From the NCBI GenBank assembly GCA_003164715.1, contig PLTZ01000027.1:32137-96136 (forward strand): a DNA stretch of 64,000 nt. The letters are read 5' to 3'. Both the position numbers and the translations under genes were made by a program. Positions 54,634-63,882 of the stretch are shown here, in pieces; within the stretch, counting starts at the first letter, position 1; each line of letters begins with the position of its first letter. Origin of the DNA: Opitutaceae bacterium (GTDB lineage: Bacteria; Verrucomicrobiota; Verrucomicrobiia; Opitutales; Opitutaceae). The notes under the pieces were generated by a model that worked only from the letters and a program-made list of their open reading frames with translations, did not search any database and was not told the DNA's origin.

Positions 54634-56637
54634 TTGCAACCTGGTCCGACTCCTCCATTGGCTCACGATCCGCTCTGGGATCCGTCGCGCTGGCTGCCCA
54701 CGACCCGCGACGAGCTCGACGCCCGCCACTGGGACTATGTCGACATCATCCTGGTCTCAGGCGACGCCTACGTGGACCATCCCGCCTTCGGCACGGCCGT
54801 CATCGGCCGCCTGATCGAGCGGGAGGGGCTGCGGGTCGCCATTGTCCCGCAGCCGAACTGGCGGGACGACCTGCGCGACTTCAGGAAGCTCGGCGAGCCG
54901 CGCCTCTTCTTCGGGGTCACCTCGGGCTGCATGGACTCCATGGTCAACCGCTACACCGCGGCGAAGAAGCTGCGCGGGGAGGACGCCTACACGCCCGGCG
55001 GCGAGCACGGGTTCCGCCCGGACTACGCGACGACCGTGTACGCCCGCATCCTGAAGCGGCTGTATCCCGGCGTGCCGGTCCTGATCGGGGGGATCGAGGC
55101 GAGCCTGCGGCGCGTGACGCACTACGACTACTGGTCGGACATGATCAGGCCCGGGATCCTCGAGGACAGCGGCGCCGACCTCCTGGTCTACGGCATGGGC
55201 GAGCTGCCGCTGCTCGAGATCCTGCGCCTGATCAAGCGCGGCGTGCCGTTCTCCTCGCTGCGCACGGTCCCGCAGACGGCCGTCCTCCTGCCGCCGGGCG
55301 CCCCGGTCCCGAAGAACCAGAACTGGGAGGATTTCACGCTCCACCCGCACGAGGAGTGCCTCGCCAACCGGGCGCGCTACGCCGAGAATTTCCGGCATAT
55401 CGAGGTCGAGTCGAACCGGGTGCGGGCGCGGCGGCTCCTGCAGCCGGCGGGCGGCCGGGTGCTGGTCGTGAACCCCCCGTTTCCGACGATGACCGAAGAG
55501 GAGATCGACGCCAGCTGGGACCTGCCCTACACCCGCCTGCCGCACCCGCGCTACCGCAGGCGCGGGCCGATTCCGGCCTACGAGATGATCAAGCACTCGG
55601 TCACGATGCACCGCGGGTGCTTCGGCGGGTGCAGCTTCTGCACCATCTCCGCGCACCAGGGAAAGTTTGTCGCGAGCCGCAGCCAGGAGAGCATCCTGCG
55701 TGAGGTGGAGGCGATTAAGCGGATGCCGGACTTCCGCGGCACGATCACCGACCTGGGCGGCCCCTCGGCGAACATGTACCGGATGAGGGGCAGGGACCCA
55801 CGGATCTGCGACGAGTGCCTGCGCCCGAGCTGCGCGTGGCCCGAGGTGTGCCGCAACCTCGACACGGACCATGCCCCGCTCCTCGAGGTCTACAGGGCCG
55901 TGCGCGAGACCGACGGCGTGAAGCACGCCTTCGTCACCAGCGGGATCCGCTACGACCTGTTCCTTCACCCGCACGCCACCCCCGGCGCGGCGGCGAGCCA
56001 CGGCCGGTACGTCGGGGAGCTGGTCGAGCACCACGTGTCCGGCCGGCTCAAGGTGGCGCCCGAGCACACCTCGGACGCGGTGCTGCGGGTCATGAGGAAG
56101 CCCTCCTTCGGCTACTTCCGCCGCTTCAAGCAGGCGTTCGACTTTGCAAAGGCCCGGTGCGGCAAGCCCCAGCTGCAGCTCGTCCCGTACTTCATCAGCT
56201 CGCATCCGGGATCGAGGCCCGAGGACATGGCGGACCTTGCGATCCGCACCAAGGAGCTCGGTTTCAAGCTGGAGCAGGTGCAGGACTTCACGCCCACGCC
56301 GATGACGGTCGCCACGGAGATCTACGCCACGGGCCTGGACCCCTACGACCAGAGCTCGGTCGCGGTGGCGAGGACGCCGCGGGCGAAGCAGGAGCAGCGC
56401 AGCTTCTTCTTCTGGTACAAGCCGGAGGTCCGCAGGACGCTTCGCGCGACCCTAAAGAGGCTCGGCCTTGACGGCGCCGCGGAACGCCTGCTCGGCGACA
56501 AGGGCGCCCTGCCCACCGCGGCCCCGGTGCCCGCCAGGGCAAGCCGCGCCGGCCGAACGCAGCCCCGGGGCCGCGTCCCCCGGCTCCCGTCCGGGCAAGG
56601 GCAGAGGAGCGCCGCCCGTCAGGGGCCCCCGCCATGA
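54634..56637 (+). CDS. YgiQ family radical SAM protein
   Basis: 667 residues. The radical SAM cluster motif CFGGCSFC (C-x3-C-x2-C) is near residue 329, within RGCFGGCSFCTI. The YgiQ-specific N-terminal part (SGDAYVDHPAFGTAVIGR, then VTSGCMDSMVNRYT) and C-terminal part are present, so it is a full-length UPF0313 member. The last ~50 residues are Pro/Arg/Gln-rich and not part of the family. Function of YgiQ is unknown. The start is a TTG at 54634 (AAGGGG upstream); a second TTG at 54658 is possible. Stop overlaps the start of the next gene. Confidence 0.92.
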   Translation: MQPGPTPPLAHDPLWDPSRWLPTTRDELDARHWDYVDIILVSGDAYVDHPAFGTAVIGRLIEREGLRVAIVPQPNWRDDLRDFRKLGEPRLFFGVTSGCMDSMVNRYTAAKKLRGEDAYTPGGEHGFRPDYATTVYARILKRLYPGVPVLIGGIEASLRRVTHYDYWSDMIRPGILEDSGADLLVYGMGELPLLEILRLIKRGVPFSSLRTVPQTAVLLPPGAPVPKNQNWEDFTLHPHEECLANRARYAENFRHIEVESNRVRARRLLQPAGGRVLVVNPPFPTMTEEEIDASWDLPYTRLPHPRYRRRGPIPAYEMIKHSVTMHRGCFGGCSFCTISAHQGKFVASRSQESILREVEAIKRMPDFRGTITDLGGPSANMYRMRGRDPRICDECLRPSCAWPEVCRNLDTDHAPLLEVYRAVRETDGVKHAFVTSGIRYDLFLHPHATPGAAASHGRYVGELVEHHVSGRLKVAPEHTSDAVLRVMRKPSFGYFRRFKQAFDFAKARCGKPQLQLVPYFISSHPGSRPEDMADLAIRTKELGFKLEQVQDFTPTPMTVATEIYATGLDPYDQSSVAVARTPRAKQEQRSFFFWYKPEVRRTLRATLKRLGLDGAAERLLGDKGALPTAAPVPARASRAGRTQPRGRVPRLPSGQGQRSAARQGPPP

Positions 56638-58637
56638 CGGCGCCCGCGATCAGGATCATCGGGCCCGACCCCTTTGCCCGCGGCGTGGACGGCCGGACGC
56701 AGACGCGCGTCGGCACGGCGTTCCCGTCCCTAAGGACGCTTGTCACCACGCCCGGGATCCACGCGACCCAGCGCCTGGACCTCGTCGAAGAGTGCAATAG
56801 GGAGCGCCAGGCGGCGGGCCGCCCGGCGCTCGCCGCGGCCGAGGAGGAAGGTCTGCTTCTCGAGGCCGTGGACCTCATCTTCGAGGAGGGCGAGATCCTG
56901 ATACGCCCGGATCCGTCCCGCATGGACCTCGCCCTCGCGGCCGACGAGATGCTCGACGAGCTGCAGCTCGTCTCGCGGCGCAACGTCCGGTTCCTCTTCG
57001 CCATGGACGCCCGGGTCCGCGCCGCCCTGCGCGCACGAGGCGAGAACTGGCGCATCAGCCCGCTGCCCCAGTCGGCCGCGGACATGCGCAGGCTGATCGA
57101 GACCTCCCGGGCCGCCATCCGCGAGGGCGCGATCTACTACTACAACCGGTACACCGGCACGCGCCACCTCACCTACCAGGAGTTCGAGGGCCTGGAGAAG
57201 CTCGGCGACCCGGCGCTAGCGCGGCAGCTCCAGGAGATCGCGCTCTACAGCGCGCAGCTCAACAGGAGGCGGTGCCCCGAGGTGGACTTCTTCCCGCTCG
57301 GGCCCCCGGCGTTCGGGGCGCAAGACTTCCAGGGGACCGACTTCGCCGGCCTCGAGCCCGCCGCCCTGCGCAAGGCCTTCGAGGGGCTCAGGCGGCGGTT
57401 CCATGACGCGCTGGAGCCCGACTTCTGGAGGGACGACCTGTCGGCGGAGGTGTGGCGCAACCGGATGCTGAGCGCCCTGGTCTCGCAGGAGGACCAGACG
57501 ATAACGGTCGACCTGCTGCGCAACCTCAGCCCGGAGTTCTTCATGCAGGTCGAATGGCTGCCCGGGGGCCGCTTCGAGCAGGGCGAGCTCATCTTCGACC
57601 CCGCCTTCGAGGAGGAGGCCGCGGGCGGGCCGAAGGCGGCGGGCCTTGGGCCGCTCTGCGACGCGCTGGTGCACGGGTTCATCTTCAGCTACATCCGCGA
57701 GTACGGCGCCCTGGAGTTCATCAACATCGGCCGGATCCGGCATTCACTCTCCAGCGTCCGCCCGCAGGAGCGGGGCCGGCGCGGGGTCTACCTGGCGCAG
57801 CTCAAGGTGCCCGGCATTGCGGACCCCATCCTGCGGATCATCCGCCTTCAGAAATGGGGGATTGCCGAGCACCTGGACGAGGGCAAGCCGCTCCTGCAGG
57901 CGTTCCTTGAGAACGAGGAGTACACCGATTACGTGCTGGATCGCGGGCTGGGCCTGCGCCAGCTGGGGATGAACCTGCCGGCCCGCTACCGGATCCTGAG
58001 GACGCAGGAGACGTATTCGGGCCTCAATCGCGAGGTCAGCGGCCAGACGATCCCCGTGGTGTGCTTCGAGAGGGGCTACCTGAGCGGATTGGCCACGGAC
58101 AAGGTTCCGCCCTCACGATATCTGAAGGAGGGCTACGCCCTGAGCCTGGCGGCGTTGCTCGGCAAGGCCGCGGCCTCAAATATCATCGTGGGCCGCGCGA
58201 TGGAGCGCGGAAGGCAGGCGATGTTCGACGACGGCGACGAGATCGTCATTGAGGACCCCGTGACGGGATTGCCGTCCGAGATCGTCGTCGGCGACCCGAC
58301 GGGATCGTTCGTCGACTACCAGAGCAGGCTCATCGACATGGCCGGCGACTACGCGCGCCCGGTCAACCGTCGTGCCGGCAAGGTGCCCGACCTGCGCCTG
58401 TTTGACGACGCCTACCTGCGGGCCTTCCGCGACAGGTTCGGCCAGCTCCAGGGCGATTATCGAAAGCGGACCCGCGCGTTCGACAGCCTGTTCAAGCACT
58501 GCCGCTATGATCCCGCCGGAAGCTTCGCCTACCGCTGGGAGCGCGTCCTGCGGCGGCTGAACGAGACCGACGCCGATGCCTTGGCGTTCGCCGTGCGCGA
58601 GCACATTGAGCCCCCGAAAGAGCCCGAAGGGGCATGA
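56634..58637 (+). CDS. Unrecognised 667-residue protein coupled to YgiQ
   Basis: Starts at ATG overlapping the ygiQ stop (ATGA), so the two are translationally coupled. No signal peptide, helices or zinc motif is seen; the sequence is a soluble, charged protein with an Arg/Glu-rich central part (about 330-480). The only short recognisable segments are a Tyr-rich block (YYYNRYTGTRHLTYQEF, about 163-180) and a Gly/Asp-rich stretch with DDGDEIVIEDPVTGLPSE and VGDPTGSF (about 526-563), which recalls nucleotide-binding or kinase-like loops but is not convincing. Function unknown. Confidence 0.7.
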   Translation: MTAPAIRIIGPDPFARGVDGRTQTRVGTAFPSLRTLVTTPGIHATQRLDLVEECNRERQAAGRPALAAAEEEGLLLEAVDLIFEEGEILIRPDPSRMDLALAADEMLDELQLVSRRNVRFLFAMDARVRAALRARGENWRISPLPQSAADMRRLIETSRAAIREGAIYYYNRYTGTRHLTYQEFEGLEKLGDPALARQLQEIALYSAQLNRRRCPEVDFFPLGPPAFGAQDFQGTDFAGLEPAALRKAFEGLRRRFHDALEPDFWRDDLSAEVWRNRMLSALVSQEDQTITVDLLRNLSPEFFMQVEWLPGGRFEQGELIFDPAFEEEAAGGPKAAGLGPLCDALVHGFIFSYIREYGALEFINIGRIRHSLSSVRPQERGRRGVYLAQLKVPGIADPILRIIRLQKWGIAEHLDEGKPLLQAFLENEEYTDYVLDRGLGLRQLGMNLPARYRILRTQETYSGLNREVSGQTIPVVCFERGYLSGLATDKVPPSRYLKEGYALSLAALLGKAAASNIIVGRAMERGRQAMFDDGDEIVIEDPVTGLPSEIVVGDPTGSFVDYQSRLIDMAGDYARPVNRRAGKVPDLRLFDDAYLRAFRDRFGQLQGDYRKRTRAFDSLFKHCRYDPAGSFAYRWERVLRRLNETDADALAFAVREHIEPPKEPEGA

Positions 58638-58888
58638 GGAACTCGGTCGCGCGCCGTCGCGGCGGTCCGCGGCAATGCGATTGTGGCCGGGGGTCCGCTT
58701 CGCGGCGAGCTGCGGGCCCTTCCCCCGTTTTCTAACTTGGAATTGGAGGCGCGGCGCCTCTAGCGTTTGCTCCGTTGTTCTCCACCCAGCCTTTCGGCTT
58801 TCCCCGCCGTCCCGTCCGGTCGAAGAGTCTGCGGATCAGGGGCCAAAGCCGCCCGCGCCGACCCGATGTACCCCAAACCCTGCACCCC

Positions 58889-60301
58889 ATGACAGACCGA
58901 GCCCGCCGGAACGTCCCATGGCCCGCGATGCTCCACGGCGTCGCGCCGGCCGCCCTCCTCGTCCTCCTCGTCCTCCTCGCCGCGGCGCCCGAGGCGCAGG
59001 CCAATCCGGCCGTGCCGGGCGGCCCCGCCGCGGCCTCCCTGTCGGTCAGCGCCAGGAGCGCCCCGTACCTCGCCGCCGGTGACGGACGCGCGGACGACAC
59101 GCGGGCGATCCAGTCCGCGCTGGACGACGTGGGAAAGGCGGGCGGCGGAAGCGTGCTGCTGCCGGCCGGCACCTACCTGGTGAAGACGCACCTTGTCCTC
59201 CCCCCGGAAACGTCGCTCGTGGGGGCCGGGCGCGCGCCCGAACTCTACAGCGACAAGGTGCCGGGCACGACGCTCCTCGCCGTCGAAGGGGCCGGGCGCG
59301 TGGACGGCCCCGCCTTCATCACGCTCGAGGGACCGAACTCCGTCCTGCAGGGAGTCAAGGTCCTGTACCCGAACCAGGTGATCGCCGAGCGCCCCGTCGC
59401 CTATCCGTGGACCGTGCGCGGAGGGGCGGGAGACGGCGCCGCGCTCATCGACGTTCTCCTCGTGAACCCGTACCAGGCGGTGGACCTGGCGACCCTGGGG
59501 GGAAGCCGGCACTACATCCGTGGGCTCTACGGCCAGCCCCTCCTCAAGGGCATCTGGGTGGACAAGTGCTCCGACATCGGGCGGATCCACGACGTCCATT
59601 TCTGGCCCTTCTGGTCCCAGGACAAGAAGATCCTCGACTTCACGGAGGCGAACGCGACCTCGTTCATCTTCCAGCGCGCCGACTGGGAGGTCGTCGAGAA
59701 CATCTTCAGCTGGGGCTACCACGTGGGAATCGAGCTGTCGGCGTCGGTGGACGGATCGACCAACGGCCAGATGAGCGACGTCGACCTGGACGGCGTTGAC
59801 ATCGGGATCGACGCCCGCTCGACCCAGCAGCCCGGCGTGTCCTTCTCAAACCTCGCGATCGCCAACGACAGCCGCGGCACGAGCCGCATCGCGATCTGGG
59901 GCAGGGGAGGGGCGGACGCCGGGTCGCAGGTGCGCCACCTCAACGGCCGCGACTGGAGCGAGCCCAACACCGTGGTATTGTTCGTGCGCGGAGGCAGCTT
60001 CTGGGGCCAGCTCGACCGCGTCGTCAAATGGGAGAACGCGGGGCTTGTCTCGCTCTCCGACTCGCGCCTGGTCCCGTGGGTGTTGAACGGGCCGATGATC
60101 GAGATCCTGGACGGCCAGGCGATGATCCACGACAACTCCCTGACGATCTATCCCGACGTCGTGAAGGACGCCAAGCCGGGAACGGCGATCGTCCTCGGCC
60201 CCGGGGCCAAGGCCGCGAGCGTGCACCACAACCAGTTGAATGGAAATCGCATCGACAACCAGGCGGGGCCGCGGGCCGAACTCGACGGGAACCTGCCGTA
60301 G
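58889..60301 (+). CDS. Secreted pectate-lyase-like right-handed beta-helix protein
   Basis: 470 residues. A hydrophobic signal (LLVLLVLLAAAPEAQA) is followed by the characteristic pectate lyase 3-type entry DDTRAIQSALDDVGKAGGGS with LLPAGTYLV, then many short strands of a parallel beta-helix. Probably acts on a polysaccharide, perhaps pectin or alginate-like; no catalytic residues could be assigned. The ATG at 58889 is chosen; a second ATG at 58928 sits right before the signal core and is nearly as good. The upstream extension of the frame is rejected. Confidence 0.78.
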   Translation: MTDRARRNVPWPAMLHGVAPAALLVLLVLLAAAPEAQANPAVPGGPAAASLSVSARSAPYLAAGDGRADDTRAIQSALDDVGKAGGGSVLLPAGTYLVKTHLVLPPETSLVGAGRAPELYSDKVPGTTLLAVEGAGRVDGPAFITLEGPNSVLQGVKVLYPNQVIAERPVAYPWTVRGGAGDGAALIDVLLVNPYQAVDLATLGGSRHYIRGLYGQPLLKGIWVDKCSDIGRIHDVHFWPFWSQDKKILDFTEANATSFIFQRADWEVVENIFSWGYHVGIELSASVDGSTNGQMSDVDLDGVDIGIDARSTQQPGVSFSNLAIANDSRGTSRIAIWGRGGADAGSQVRHLNGRDWSEPNTVVLFVRGGSFWGQLDRVVKWENAGLVSLSDSRLVPWVLNGPMIEILDGQAMIHDNSLTIYPDVVKDAKPGTAIVLGPGAKAASVHHNQLNGNRIDNQAGPRAELDGNLP

Positions 60302-60351
60302 CGGGCGGCGCGCCGCCCACCAGGCCTTGGCCCCCGCGAACACTCTTCAAC

Positions 60352-62103
60352 ATGAATCCCAGACTACTCAGCAAGCTTTTGACCGCCGCCCTCCTCTCGA
60401 CGGCGAGCCTCGCGCGCCCGCAGGAATCGTACCCGGTGGCCTTTGAGGGCAACGTGGCGATGGTGGCCCGCGACGGCGTGAAGCTGCGCGCCGACATCTA
60501 CCGCCCGAAGGCCGACGGCAAGTTTCCCGTGCTCCTCGAGCGGACGCCCTACAACAAGTACAGCAACATAGACTCGGGGCTCAAGGGGGCGGCGCGGGGC
60601 TACGTGGTGATCCTCCAGGACGTGCGCGGGCGCAACGCGTCCGAGGGCGACTGGTATCCCTTCAAGTACGAGGCCGCCGACGGCTATGACAGCGTCGAGT
60701 GGGCCGCGGCGCTTCCCTACTCGAACGGAAAGGTCGCCATGATCGGCGGCTCCTACGTCGGGGCGACCCAGATGCTGGCCGCGGTCGCGGCGCCGCCCCA
60801 CCTGGTGGCCATCAACCCGGTCGTGACCGCCTCGAACTACCACGAGCACTGGGCCTACCAGGGAGGGGCCTTCATGCAGCTGCTCGCCCAGGCGTGGAGT
60901 TCCGCGCTCGCCGTGAACGGCGTGGAGCGGCGCGCGGGGGGCAGCGCGGCCCCCGCGCACTGGGACTACCGGCGGCCGCCGTCGGAGTACCCCGTCATCG
61001 ACCCCGGCAAGGCCACCGGCCTTGCCGACTACTATTTCGACTGGATCGCCCATCCCGCCTACGACGACTACTGGAAGCAGTGGTCGATCGACGAGCGTTA
61101 CGGCCAGATCAAGGTTCCCGTGCTGATCGTCGCCGCGTGGTACGACCTGTTCCAGGACGGCTCGATCCGCAACTACGTCGGGATCCGGCGCGGGGGCGGC
61201 TCGGAGGCGGCCCGAAGCGGCGTCCGCTTGGTCATCATCCCCGGGGGCCACGCCGGCTTCGACCGCAAGGTGGGCGACGTCGACTTTGGAAAGGACTCGG
61301 TCCTGGACCTCGACGGCTTCCAGTACCGCTGGTACGACCACATCATGAAGGGGGTCGACAACGGCGTGGACCGCGAGAAGCCCGTGAGGGTCTTCGTCAT
61401 GGGCCGCAACGTGTGGCGGGACGAGGACGACTGGCCCGTCGCGAGGACCGTCGAGACGCGCTACTACCTGCATTCCGGGGGCAAGGCCAACTCGGCCGGC
61501 GGCGACGGCGCCCTCTCCGCCGCGCCTCCCGCAGGCGAGCCCCCCGACTCCTACGCGTACGATCCCGAGAACCCCGTCCCCACGCTCGGTGGGCCGGTCC
61601 TTGGCGACACGGAACACTATCCGCCCGGACCCCTCGAGCAGAGGAAGGTGGAGGGCCGCTCCGACGTATTGGTCTACACGACGCCCGCCTTCGAAAAGGA
61701 CGTCGAGGTCATTGGCCCCGTGAGCCTTGAGCTCCACGTGAGCTCCTCGGCGGTCGACACGGACTTCACGGGGAAGCTTGTCGATGTCGGGCCTGACGGC
61801 GCCGCGCGCAACCTGACGGAAGGCATCCTGCGGGCGCGCTACCGCACCTCCATGGCGAGGGCCGAGCTCATGACTCCCGGAGCCGTCTACAAGCTGCGGG
61901 TCGATCTCTGGTCCACCGCCAACGTGTTCCTTGCGGGCCACCGGCTGCGCCTCGAGGTGGCGAGCAGCAGCTTCCCGCGGTTCGACCGCAATCCCAACAC
62001 CGGCGCCAGCCCGGAGGCCGGGGGCAAGGGCGTCGTCGCCACGAACGTCATCTACCACGACCGGGACCATCCGTCGGCCCTGATCCTGCCGGTCCTGCCC
62101 TAA
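60352..62103 (+). CDS. CocE/NonD-type X-Pro dipeptidyl-peptidase family hydrolase
   Basis: 583 residues. A signal peptide ends near residue 22. Alpha/beta-hydrolase domain with nucleophile Ser134 in GGSYVG, an Asp/His pair expected near the GGHAGFDR segment (~residue 300), and a C-terminal jelly-roll domain (LELHVSSSAVDTDFTGKLVD), the layout of CocE and X-Pro dipeptidyl-peptidases. Cleaves peptides, esters or beta-lactam precursors in different relatives. It follows the beta-helix gene by 50 bases. Confidence 0.88.
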   Translation: MNPRLLSKLLTAALLSTASLARPQESYPVAFEGNVAMVARDGVKLRADIYRPKADGKFPVLLERTPYNKYSNIDSGLKGAARGYVVILQDVRGRNASEGDWYPFKYEAADGYDSVEWAAALPYSNGKVAMIGGSYVGATQMLAAVAAPPHLVAINPVVTASNYHEHWAYQGGAFMQLLAQAWSSALAVNGVERRAGGSAAPAHWDYRRPPSEYPVIDPGKATGLADYYFDWIAHPAYDDYWKQWSIDERYGQIKVPVLIVAAWYDLFQDGSIRNYVGIRRGGGSEAARSGVRLVIIPGGHAGFDRKVGDVDFGKDSVLDLDGFQYRWYDHIMKGVDNGVDREKPVRVFVMGRNVWRDEDDWPVARTVETRYYLHSGGKANSAGGDGALSAAPPAGEPPDSYAYDPENPVPTLGGPVLGDTEHYPPGPLEQRKVEGRSDVLVYTTPAFEKDVEVIGPVSLELHVSSSAVDTDFTGKLVDVGPDGAARNLTEGILRARYRTSMARAELMTPGAVYKLRVDLWSTANVFLAGHRLRLEVASSSFPRFDRNPNTGASPEAGGKGVVATNVIYHDRDHPSALILPVLP

Positions 62104-62113
62104 GGCCCGCGTA

Positions 62114-62896
62114 TCAATAGCCGGCGGTCCCGTGGGCGAAGACGCCCGCGGCACCCCCGAGGCCAAACGCGACCTCCTGGCCGCGCCGCTCCAGGGACAC
62201 CCTCACATGGTCAACCGCGGGGGAGATCTCCCTTAGGAACTCGATCTGGATTCCGACCGGGCGCGCGGGAAACCCCCCGTCGGCGAGAGCCGTCTGCAGG
62301 TAGTCGAAATAGGCGGTATTGTTCACGTGCCCGTTCGCGTCGAAGTCCGAGTACCGCACCGAGATGTCCCGCCCCATTGAACCTCCGGCGGCCGGCTCCA
62401 GCCGCAGCCTCTCCAGGCCGGGGAAGAACGCCTCGCCCGGATGGGTCGGAAATGCGTCGGCGACCTCCCGCGGCACGCGGCAGATTCCCTTTGTGGCGAG
62501 GTTCAGGTAGAGCCACACCGACGAGGCGCAGACCACGGTCTCTGGTCCGCAGTGGACGCGAAAATCCCGGTAGCCCTTGAACGCCCGGATCCCCGTGGAC
62601 CAGGTTGTCACCCGCAGCGCCTCATCATAGCGCGGATAGCGGCTCACCGAGACCGCCATCCGTTGCAGCACCCAGGACTCGTTTCGGTCCGCCTTCGCCC
62701 GGGCTCCCGAGCCGCACTGGTCCGCGTGCCTGATCGCGGCCTCCTGCATGAAGGCGAAAAGGCTCCGGAGGGAAAGCAGGTTGTCCCGATCGACATTCCA
62801 GTAGGAGACCACGCCGTCGATGATGAACTCCTCGGAGATGCCTCCCGCAGGCGCGACCGTTTGCGCCCCTGGTCTCGCAGGGTCGGCCGGATTCAT
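62114..62896 (-). CDS. Acyl-ACP thioesterase (FatA/FatB family)
   Basis: 260 residues with two hot-dog folds. The catalytic Asn/His motif is in DANGHVNNTAYFDYL near residue 195, and the N-terminal half has GVVSYWNVDRDNLLSLRSLF and WVLQRMAVSVSRYPRYDEALRV. Releases free fatty acids from acyl-ACP in plants and several bacteria. The ATG at 62896 is preferred; a GTG at 62917 adds 7 residues. It is convergent with the CocE gene. Confidence 0.88.
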   Translation of the reverse strand: MNPADPARPGAQTVAPAGGISEEFIIDGVVSYWNVDRDNLLSLRSLFAFMQEAAIRHADQCGSGARAKADRNESWVLQRMAVSVSRYPRYDEALRVTTWSTGIRAFKGYRDFRVHCGPETVVCASSVWLYLNLATKGICRVPREVADAFPTHPGEAFFPGLERLRLEPAAGGSMGRDISVRYSDFDANGHVNNTAYFDYLQTALADGGFPARPVGIQIEFLREISPAVDHVRVSLERRGQEVAFGLGGAAGVFAHGTAGY

Positions 62897-62991
62897 GTCA
62901 GCGCGCTCGATCCGCACGGCACCACCGCCCGCGGGTTTTTCGCGATCTTTCGGCCGCGCTCATGGGCAGAAGCGATGACCGCGGGAGGGAA

Positions 62992-63867
62992 TCATGGCGA
63001 AGCGATCCCCTCCAGCTCGGCCAGATGTTCCGGCGACAGCGTCACCTGCGCGGCGGCCAGGTTCTCGCGCAGGTGGGCCACGGACGACGTGCCGGGGATC
63101 AGCAGGATGTTGGGCGATCGTTGCAATAGCCACGCCAGAGCGACCTGCATCGGCGTGGCCCCGAGCCGGACCGCGACCGCCGACAGGGTCCTGGACTCCA
63201 GCGGCGTGAATCCGCCGAGCGGGAAGAACGGGACATAGGCGATGCCCTGCCGGGCCAGGTTGGCAATCAGAGCGTCGTCGTTGCGGTGCGCCAGGTTGTA
63301 ATTATTCTGCACGCAGACGACGTCGGTGATCGCCCGCGCCTCGGCCACCTGGGCGGCCGTCACGTTGCTCAGGCCGATGTGGCGGATGAGCCCCTTGCCC
63401 CGGAGGTCGGCCAGCACGCTTATCTGCTCGCCTATTGCCCCCTCCTCGGGTCCGTGCCCCGACCCCATCACGCGGTAGTTAACGATGTCGAGCGCGTCCA
63501 GGCCCAGGTTGCGCAGGTTGTCATGGACGCCCGCAGCCAGGTCCTCGGGCGAGATGGCGCGCTCCCACGACCTGTCAGGCGGGCGGCGGGCCCCGAGTTT
63601 GCTGACGATCACCAGCCCCGCAGGATACGGATACAGGGCCTTCCGGATGAGCTGGTTGGTGACATGCGGTCCGTAGTAGTCGCTGGTGTCGATGTGGTTC
63701 ACGCCGGCGGCAACCGCCTCCCTGAGGACCGCGACCGCGGCGCCTGGATCCTTCGGCGGCCCCCACACACCCGGGCCCGCCAGCTGCATTGCGCCGTAGC
63801 CCATCCTCTGGACCGTCAGTGACGTCTTGGGGAACGTGAACCGGCCGCCAAGCTTGGCCTCACTCAT
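62992..63867 (-). CDS. Aldo/keto reductase
   Basis: 291 residues, (beta/alpha)8 NADPH-dependent oxidoreductase. The tetrad Asp and Tyr are in IDTSDYYG and Lys in VIVSKLG, but the usual His after LDIV appears replaced: the segment reads LDIVNYRVMG, as in the E. coli YdbC/PdxI pyridoxal reductase group. C-terminal cofactor signature IPGTSSVAHLRENL is intact. The ATG at 63867 is preferred for its Shine-Dalgarno AAAGGAAA (63875-63882); the frame is open nine codons further. Substrate unknown. Confidence 0.9.
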   Translation of the reverse strand: MSEAKLGGRFTFPKTSLTVQRMGYGAMQLAGPGVWGPPKDPGAAVAVLREAVAAGVNHIDTSDYYGPHVTNQLIRKALYPYPAGLVIVSKLGARRPPDRSWERAISPEDLAAGVHDNLRNLGLDALDIVNYRVMGSGHGPEEGAIGEQISVLADLRGKGLIRHIGLSNVTAAQVAEARAITDVVCVQNNYNLAHRNDDALIANLARQGIAYVPFFPLGGFTPLESRTLSAVAVRLGATPMQVALAWLLQRSPNILLIPGTSSVAHLRENLAAAQVTLSPEHLAELEGIASP

Positions 63868-63874
63868 GATTAGA

Positions 63875-63882
63875 TTTCCTTT
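63875..63882 (-). promoter_or_regulatory. Shine-Dalgarno of the aldo/keto reductase
   Basis: AAAGGAAA on the - strand 7 bases before the ATG at 63867. It decides this start over the longer frame. Confidence 0.6.

Noticed and set aside
60364..62166. 600-codon minus-strand frame
   Set aside because: Complement of the CocE-type hydrolase, which has the GxSYxG nucleophile.
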